A stretch of 64,000 nt of DNA from Camellia lanceoleosa. Taxonomy: Eukaryota > Streptophyta > Magnoliopsida > Ericales > Theaceae. Where the stretch lies: positions 4,847,437 through 4,911,436 of the forward strand of contig CM045767.1 in NCBI GenBank assembly GCA_025200525.1. The letters are read 5' to 3'. Within the stretch, counting starts at the first letter, position 1, and every line of letters begins with the position of its first letter. Below the pieces are notes generated by a model. It was not told the origin of the DNA and searched no databases. It saw only the letters and a program-made list of their open reading frames with translations. The position numbers and the translations under genes are program-made. This document shows positions 57,218-64,000 of the stretch, in pieces.

Positions 57218-57237
57218 TTGGCATTCTGTCAACCTCC
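57218..57237 (-). promoter_or_regulatory. miR394 target site
   Basis: The plus strand reads TTGGCATTCTGTCAACCTCC, equal to plant miR394 at 19 of 20 bases (A for C at position 14). The minus-strand transcript is therefore complementary to miR394, including the whole seed and the cleavage-site region. It lies in the coding sequence for EVDRMPNI, where known LCR targets have it. Confidence 0.9.
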
Positions 57238-58230
57238 TTCCACAATAGAGTCATCTTCTGCAGCTCCCATATGCACACGCACGTGGCAACATTTTTTGTT
57301 AGTAAACCGACAAGAATGATCTGGCCCCACATTCTGCTAGTGCGTGATCACTCAGATGAAGAGGGATGGGATTACAAATTGCTTCCATAACCGGTAACCA
57401 TATTGTAGGACACAATCCCATCTGGGTCAGTACGCATGAAGTAAAGCGTCCCATCAATGGACACTGCTTGTGACTTAAAGTTCAGAGACAACGGTAGCTT
57501 AATCGTGGAGGGCATGTTTCCCAGGCGGGCCCAGGAGTTCTTTATGGAGTCGTAAACTTCGTACTCACCCTCACAACCCACCCAAAGGATTTTATAGCCC
57601 CCACTGGTTGAATCTTCATTCAAAGTCATCCCCACAGCAACTCGGGACCAAACCTTAACTGACCTAGCTGGCAACTCCTTGAAGGACTGAGTAAGAGGAT
57701 TGCTAACAAAGAAGCTTCTATGGCCAATGTCAAGAAAGCAGACAAGACCACCTATTGAAGCCACTGGCAAGACAATTAACTTTGTTGGCAAAGCAGGGTT
57801 TGTAGGGTGATGCCATTTTTTCGAGGAAGGGTCATACATGGCTCCAGTATTCACATTTTCGTGAGTGAGGGTGGAAAACCAAGGATGGGCTTGTGGGACT
57901 CGTGCACATTGTTGGGAGAAACTATGAGAGGTCGGCAAGGAATTCCACTTTTACAAACAGAGCGAAGCGAAGAAAGTGGCAATAGGAAGTCTTGCAATCA
58001 CAGCTTCGTAAAGGTCTTCTGGAAATTCTTTCCAGATCTGACGTTCCATAATTTCAGTCGAACTGGTAGCATCAGCTAATCTTCCCAGATTCCTCTCTTT
58101 TCGAGATTTCTTTGCATGTGGAGGTTTGCTAGGTTCCAGCATCTTGAAAGTTCCAGGTTTTTCAGGCCTTATAGTGAAACTGTAACAACCATCTTCTGCA
58201 GAGTTATCATCAAGATTGAAGAAGCAACAT

Positions 58231-61200
58231 CTGTACAAAATGCAACCATTATGCTCAGATTTCTGCAAAGTGAAGGTACTTTAAGCAGACTTGGAAACCA
58301 CACAACAATTTGCTACAAATACATGGACATATATGCAAATAAATGCCTCAAATTGAAATATCATCTAGGACACGCCTGGAAAAATAGTATTGTCCAATAT
58401 TAATTTACACCACAACCTAGCAATGTCGAAATGAGTACCAAAAGTCAAAACTTGGACAATCAAGACCTAAAAGCTACTGCAGTCTATCCTGTCATTCCTG
58501 ATTCAGCATCAGCCATGCCTTTACAACTCCACTTCACAGTCATATAAGACAGTTTGGTCATCATGAATGCTGGTAGGTTCTACTATTTATGGAGTATGGA
58601 GAAGCATGCAAGTAAAGCACAAGGAGGTAAAATCTGGAAACTAAGACTTATAAGCTTTAACATGACATGGCATTACCATTTTTATGTTTGATTTGTAATG
58701 GCATGCTGAATTAAAAGTACAAGGAAAATGAGGCAAAATCTGGAAACTAAGACTGATTAGCATTAATATGATGTGGCATTACCATTTTAATGTTTGATTT
58801 TTAATGGGTATGGATATGATATGCAACTAACAGATTTTACACATATTGGAGAAGTTAGGTCATTGATAAAACCATATACAAGATTTTATGTTACACGAGC
58901 AAGCAAACACTTGGTTTAGTGCTTCCACCTGAAAATAATAATAAAATAAAAAAATAAAAAAAAGAAGGAGAAGGAGCAAGCAAACATCTTGCATATATCA
59001 TTGTTTCATGAAGAAAAAGCTAAGCCTGTCTTAATATATGAGTAGGGTGTCAATATGACTGTAAATGAGTCAAACCAAGTAGTGGGTTGTTTGAAGCTTA
59101 TCCTGACAACAGGCTTGAAAAAGTGTTCAAACTTAGTTTATCTATCTTCGAACCAATCTTAAGTGAACTCTGACCGAGCCGATCATGAGCTAAGCTCAAG
59201 TACTTAGTTTTCTATACAGTTCTAGTTACATATAAGCATATCAAAGGCGAGTTTGAGCTGAGTTAAAAAAGTTTTAAAAAATTAATGAGTTTGAGCTTGG
59301 CTCATTTTTTAACACACTTTTAGTGAACTAAACATGAGTTGAGCTTAAATAACTTGGTTTGTTTTACTGCCCTAGGTGTCAGTCCACTAGCAGTCAAAGC
59401 AAACCGATGCCAAAAATTCAATGTGCCAACTTTTGATGATTCCAAACATACAACAAGCCACCAGTCTCGGGGCTGTCAGTTCAGATACAAAATCAGTTAC
59501 AAACTAATTCTTGGATTGCATGGACATAGACCAACACATGAGACAAATAGTTGTATGACTTTCTTCTCCTTTCTCAATCCCTCTTTGCAATCTTCTCAAA
59601 CTCGGAAACATTCAAAATTGGGGTTTATATCTTCATCTATACCCCTAAGATTCAAAGTAAGTCTTAATTTGTGTTTTTTAAGCATTTAAAAATTGGGAAG
59701 TAAGATTCTTTGCAGTTTGCGTGTGGGGTCACCATGTACAAGGTGCGTGTCCTGAGAGCTTCTTTGGGAGTTTTCACTGCTAACCCTACCTGATTCCAGT
59801 ATTGAACAGTTGACTCACGTGCTATGCACAGTGATAATTTAAGTCAAAACCAAATGTTAAATTTAAAAACTAAAAATATGTCTCTTGGTCAACACATTAC
59901 ATCCCCCTGTAAGTCTACAATGTTGTTTCACATTCATAATTTCTCGTAATGTGTAATAACTCTAAAAAATAAATATTGTAATTTCTAATTTACTGCTTTT
60001 GCAAGCACAACATGGGAAGCATAGTAAAAAATAAAATTGCAATGACCATCAAGTGTCATGTAAGGTAAATAACACATGCGATGGGGAGGACAAATAAATC
60101 TGGTTCAAATTTTCCAAATTAAAAAATTAAGGTTCAAAGATCATGAACCCCTCCAAAAAAAGGGGAAGAAATCAGGATGAGATCGATCTAGAAAGGAACA
60201 TATCAGTAAATTACCAATAACGTACAACATGTGGGCACATTTTGAACAGTAAAAAGCTGCCCAGATCAGGAAGTCATGGGGACACCGGGCTGGCTTTTAG
60301 TTCTGGACTGATGTGGGCCGAAAGATACCATATTCAGGCCACTTAAGCTACATTTATATTCCTTGAAGTACGGTTATTTGGTAGAGATGGTGCATTTCGT
60401 GTAATTGTGCTAGTTTGGTGAACAACACACGCATTTTCAGGCTAAAATTGGCACACAAGCAGGTCCTTCATTTGAGCAATAATAGATTGCCGCCTGCTGG
60501 TCCACCACACGTGCGGCCAACCACCGCTCGACCACCCAATATGGGCGCTCGAGCGGCCAACTTTGGGAAGCTTGCGCGGAAATTTCAGTGTGATTCTCTG
60601 AGAATAGAAGAGAGAAAAATAGACTTTCCTAGGGTTTTGACTTTTGGGGGGCTGAAATAGAGAGGCAACTAGGGCTAAGGAAAAAAGCTTGATTATCCAT
60701 GAAGGCTACCGCCATCTTCACCACTTCCATCTCATCTCTTCCCTCCTCCGTGAGCGGCTGAGCATCTTCGCATCTTTGTTAACCCTAGTCACATAACTGG
60801 TTTATTGTAATCTTTGATAGTACACTTGTAATGTTTTGGTTGAAATTCTTGTAAAGCTTTTGAGTTCAATTTAATATTTTTCTATCTTTACTGTTTATTC
60901 GTTTTATGTGATTATTGAATGAATGCTTTACTTTGTTTTTCATTGTTGTTGTATTCGGAATCCAAGACAAGCTATGTTATGACTAAATGGATAGTGCCAC
61001 AAACCCTAGTTTAGAGTGAACAATCTGTGCCACTTAAGATAGGGCGTGCTCGCGCTTCAAACGCAACTTTATCTCTCTTCCCAATTCCCGACTTGTGGTT
61101 GAGGAATTGGTTCATTCCAATCAAGCATTCGTGTGCTTCATAGAGTGCAAATCCATGTATGGTGGATTTGGACACCTAAGTTCCCAATCCAATTAATTCA

Positions 61201-62797
61201 ATATCATTTTTATTGCTTTATTAATTAGGATTTCATAAATTATTTCAGCGACAAACAACCAACCACTCATTAAATTAAGTTGAGAATTAAAAATTAAAAT
61301 AATTTTAAAATACACATTAGTCCTTGTGGATACGATACCCATACTTGCTATCTATACTTGCTATCTATACTAATTTAATAGAGTTTGGAAAGATTGGTTC
61401 ACGACATACCAATGTCACAAGGAGGGACTTTGAAAAGCATTCTGAACAGACTCAACACATTCCAAACATCACTCAAACACATACCACATATCATGAGAAA
61501 TCATGATGCATGAGCAATGCTGTTTGTGGCAAGGCACATGCGAGCTAGAAAAAATGTAAAATGTTTATTTGATATTATACAAACTAGGACCTGTAAAACA
61601 GGAAGGAAGCAGTTTTTATACGCTTATGGGGACAAGATAGCAAAGACAATGAGTTGTCCGAGATTAGTCAAATTAAAACCTCAGTTTCCCCTTAGTGCGA
61701 AGACATATATGAGCTGGAAAAACATAAAACCGCTTCTTTGATATTTTATAAACTAGGTCCTGCAAAGCCGAGAAGTAGTTTTTATATATGAGTGAGTCGT
61801 CCAAGAATAGTTAACATAAAAACATGTTTCCCTAATGACACAATCAGGCAACTTAGAGATAAACTGCTGAAAAACAATTATTATCCGGTAGGAAAGATGA
61901 ATTTCGTGGCCAATAATGCAGATGTCAAACAGGTAACAATGTGGTGTAATCACGTGGACGTCAAACCAAACACCAAAGCTGCACCTTTTTTTAAACTAAA
62001 TTGGACACGTGCATGATAGGAAAATTGATCTTTATGAAACTATATCAGCAGAAAGGATCAGATGATCACTGCATATAAAAAATGTCTTCCATTTTTACAT
62101 GAAAATAAAACAAAACTCCCACCCCACAACCTGTACCAAAGTAAAACACACAAATTAGAATAACGAAAAAAAGCTATGCATGATGTAAAACAGCACATAC
62201 GAGACCAACTTTTTCACTTGCTATTGTTCTTGTAATGTAAGGGTGTCTTTTTTTATTTTTTATTTTATTTTTCAAGGCATATCTTGGGGAGAGGGGTGTT
62301 GAGGGGCAAATTCAAAGCAATCAACCTACAAGATAGACTGCAGGCTACAGGTCCAATGGTAGGTCAAATTCAGGTAGGTGCGTGCTTCTAATCGAAGGCA
62401 AACAACCATCACATTTTAAAAAAGATGCTTCCAGAACACAAAAAGTTTCCAAGAATCGCACAAACGAAAACACTAATCAACACTATATTTTAGTTTCATC
62501 CAATAAATGAGTAGATTATCTACAACAAAATTAGAAGTAACATATGAGGTATTATGAATAAAAACAAGGTTGATAGTGAGGGTTAAATAGGTTTCAATAC
62601 TCATCGAATTGATTGCAAAAATGATAAAAGAAATCTGACCTAAAATTCCGAATGAATGAAAGAAAAAGAAACAACTGACTAAAAATAAATAGAAAACCTA
62701 AGAAACTCAATTGAAGGGCAAAACGTTGCTTACAGTAAAATTTGCTCCATTTTTGAAGCAAAAGTAACAACATAGATCCATTAACAAATAATTAGAC

Positions 62798-62833
<36 letters not shown>
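58231..62833 (-). other. 4.6-kb intron of the LCR-like gene
   Basis: The intron runs from a donor GTCTCTC (in the (TC)n tract) to the acceptor TTTTGTACAG, read on the minus strand. It holds a tandem duplication of about 105 bases (58616-58805, shared ATCTGGAAACTAAGACT), an LTR-like block (60410-61390) and a diverged duplication at 61513-61830 (shared AAACTAGG.CCTG and AGCAGTTTTTATA-like blocks). ORFs inside have no recognisable motif. Confidence 0.75.
60410..61390 (+). mobile_element. LTR-retrotransposon-like remnant in intron
   Basis: It contains a GCGCTCGAGCGGCC palindrome like those in the solo LTR, a leader-like ATGAAGGCTACCGCCATCTT segment, TTGTAATC..TTCTTGTAAAGC and AGTCCTTGTGGATACGATAC, which resembles the 3' part of some plant LTRs. 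No TG..CA ends or target duplication are resolved, so both limits are approximate. Confidence 0.35.
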
Positions 62834-62837
<4 letters not shown>

Positions 62838-62890
62838 GGTGGTGGTGATGGTGGTGTGACGGTGGTGGTGGTGGTGGTGGTGGTGGTGGT
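62797..62890. repeat. (GA)n and (GGT)n microsatellites at the LCR exon-intron border
   Basis: (GA)n at about 62797-62831 forms the start of the intron ((TC)n on the minus strand). (GGT)n-like repeats at 62837-62890 encode the His7 and Pro10 runs of exon 1. The splice donor lies between them. Confidence 0.9.
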
Positions 62891-63053
62891 TGAGGATAGT
62901 AACGAGGAGAGCCGTAGAGTTCTAAGATGAGCTGTCTCAGCATGACCAACTCTTCCATGCCCCAACTGTCAGGGCTTTCTTTTTTCCTTCTTTTTCTCCT
63001 CCTCCGCCGCTCCGCCCTCCCCCACCCCCCTCTCTTCTCACTTCACTTTCTCT

Positions 63054-63061
63054 CTTATATA
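63054..63061 (-). promoter_or_regulatory. TATA box of the LCR-like gene
   Basis: The minus strand reads TATATAAG, about 100 bases upstream of the ATG at 62958, with a CT/GA-rich leader between. Spacing suits a start site near 63025. This is a prediction by motif and position. Confidence 0.65.
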
Positions 63062-63541
63062 ACCATTTTCTCTCTGCCTCTCTGTTTCTCTCTCCTGATT
63101 AATTACCCGAGTCATGTTAGCTATTTAAATAAATTATTAAATTTTTAACCAAACTTTTCCCATGGTGCGGGATTTATTCCACGCCTATGATAGTTTTAGT
63201 AAAATAATTTAATAATGCATTTAAAATTAAATTTTTTTTTTAATTACTCACTCTCTTTTTTCGACGTCACCAGGCCCATACCGTAATTAGTGCCTATTTG
63301 ATAGTTTTTTCTCGACGTTAAAAATTGATAATAAAAAAATTAAAAATTAAACTTTTAAATAATTGAAGATGTTTGAGACTAAAAAAAAAAATTTATAATG
63401 ATATGATATTATATGTATCAATTTTTAATTTGTTATATATTTAATTTTATAGGATCCAACTCTTTTGTCACAGTATTATAGGTAAAAGTGTATGTCTAAA
63501 AATATAAGTATGTAACATTGGTTATAGTCAATTTATTTAAA
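63062..63541. other. Upstream region of the LCR-like gene
   Basis: The sequence is AT-rich with poly-A and poly-T runs. No coding sequence is recognised. Confidence 0.55.
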
Positions 63542-63758
63542 TGCTCGTTTGGCAATAACTTTTTTAGTTAGTTTTTTGATTTTTTTAGTTTGAAATTTTT
63601 TTGTCATTTGGGAAGTGGATTGGCTTTTTTACTTTAAAATGACAAAATTTTTTTTTTTTTTTTTTATCTTTTTGTGATTTTTGTCTTTTTATAATTTTTT
63701 AACTTTTTTTTTATCCTTTTATAATTTTTTAGCCCAACGCGAAAACCAAACGACCCTA
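63542..63758. mobile_element. Possible MITE
   Basis: GCTCGTTTGGCAATAA at the left and GAAAACCAAACGACCC at the right are inverted relatives of the CGTTTGG-type Harbinger MITE ends, about 215 bases apart with a T-rich interior. TAA follows the right end. A matching left duplication is not exact. Confidence 0.4.
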
Positions 63759-64000
63759 AGTTATTTCAATCTCATAAACTTTGCATCAGATACTTTGGTA
63801 ACAAACAACCCATCAGTAGTTAGAACCAATATGCAATATAGCCACTTTTGGCAATTAAGTTAAAAGTTAACTTTTTGACTTATTTGAGTGAGATTAACTC
63901 TTTATTTTTTATTTTATTTTTTTGTACATTTTTTCAAAATAAAAGAGTTAAAAAAATCTTGAAAAGTTAGTTTTTAATCTACTTACTAAAGTAGGCCTTT

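Larger units (their letters stand above)
56988..62958 (-). pseudogene. LCR: LCR / F-box only protein 6 gene, near-complete but interrupted
   Basis: Exon 1 (62958-62834) begins MEELVMLRQLILELYGS, then poly-Pro and His7. Exon 2 (58230-56988) joins in phase (Arg codon split AG/A) after a TTTTGTACAG acceptor. It gives NLDDNSAEDGCYSF, the F-box (IWKEFPEDLYEAVIARLPIA), kelch-like repeats (WHHPTNP, VCFLDIGHRSFFVSNPLTQS, KILWVGCEGEYEVYDS) and the end TAFHPCLTTSA with stop TGA at 56988-56990. The family member, Arabidopsis LEAF CURLING RESPONSIVENESS, is an SCF ubiquitin-ligase receptor in leaf and meristem development, silenced by miR394. The total is 456 codons including the stop, close to the family's roughly 467. 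Two patches are damaged: 57951-57972 (TAA where RFRSVCKKW is expected) and 57310-57395 (TAA at 57372, TGA at 57348). Each has about three one-base losses with net -3, so the frame resumes. A TATA box lies upstream. It is either a recent pseudogene or a gene with sequence errors. Confidence 0.92.

Noticed and set aside
62707..62958. The whole 83-residue minus-strand ORF as one protein
   Set aside because: Only the first 41 codons are exon. The (SL)n part is the (TC)n start of the intron, and splicing at 62834 joins exon 2 in phase.
1..64000. tRNA or rRNA genes
   Set aside because: I saw no A/B-box plus cloverleaf arrangement and no rRNA-like conserved sequence on either strand. A covariance-model search would be decisive.

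Overview
The window is plant nuclear DNA, almost certainly from a core eudicot. The recognisable exons have GT..AG introns and match plant-only families (LAZY1, the F-box gene LCR with a miR394 site, plant GH35 beta-galactosidase, plasma-membrane H+-ATPase). The rest is AT-rich intergenic and transposon sequence. A woody species is possible but cannot be shown. I see no clearly complete, undamaged protein-coding gene: the window is a graveyard of truncated genes and nested transposons. No rRNA, tRNA or CRISPR is visible.

Layout. 0-2.3 kb: exons of the 3' half of DNA polymerase alpha subunit B (POLA2), with frameshifts. 3.7 kb: a small stray POLA2 fragment. 5.3-6.0 kb (minus): a LAZY1-like pseudogene. 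6.9-12.0 kb: a CACTA transposon with 3-bp TCA target duplications carrying pieces of plastid dihydrolipoyl dehydrogenase and acetyl-CoA synthetase. 12-19.3 kb: intergenic DNA with three MITE-like elements. 19.3-29.0 kb: a second, different CACTA-like element carrying pieces of COP9 signalosome subunit 7 and eEF1B-gamma, plus a 16-copy, 162-bp satellite. 29.9 kb: a Tourist-like MITE. 30.4-32.8 kb: a probable solo LTR with a 5-bp GAAAG duplication. 32.8-33.5 kb: one copy of a segmental repeat whose second copy is at 55-56.4 kb. 35-40 kb: a decayed PIF/Harbinger element with its Myb-like ORF1 and DDE transposase. 41.1-41.8 kb: a polypurine tract. 41.8-51.8 kb: the 5' half of POLA2, with open exons, split by an 8.3-kb CACTA element (TSD ACA) lying in one of its introns. 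That element carries pieces of CstF64, a PP2C and a plasma-membrane H+-ATPase. 51.7-52.2 kb: a palindrome that ends the POLA2 copy. 52.5-53.6 kb: a beta-galactosidase pseudogene. 57-63 kb (minus): an LCR/F-box-only-6 gene with a TATA box, two exons, a 4.6-kb intron and a retained miR394 site, but with in-frame stops.

How the parts relate. The three CACTA elements share one plan. A CT-rich, UTR-like leader lies near the left end and stops at a splice-donor-like GT, and unrelated host exons with their introns follow in the same orientation. That is the plan of gene-capturing (Pack-CACTA) elements able to make chimeric spliced transcripts. The POLA2 pieces are in scrambled order (3' half left of 5' half, same strand) and inverted intron copies mark the joins. 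Several breaks in the host genes are single-base losses in short homopolymers, so assembly error should be excluded before any copy is called dead.
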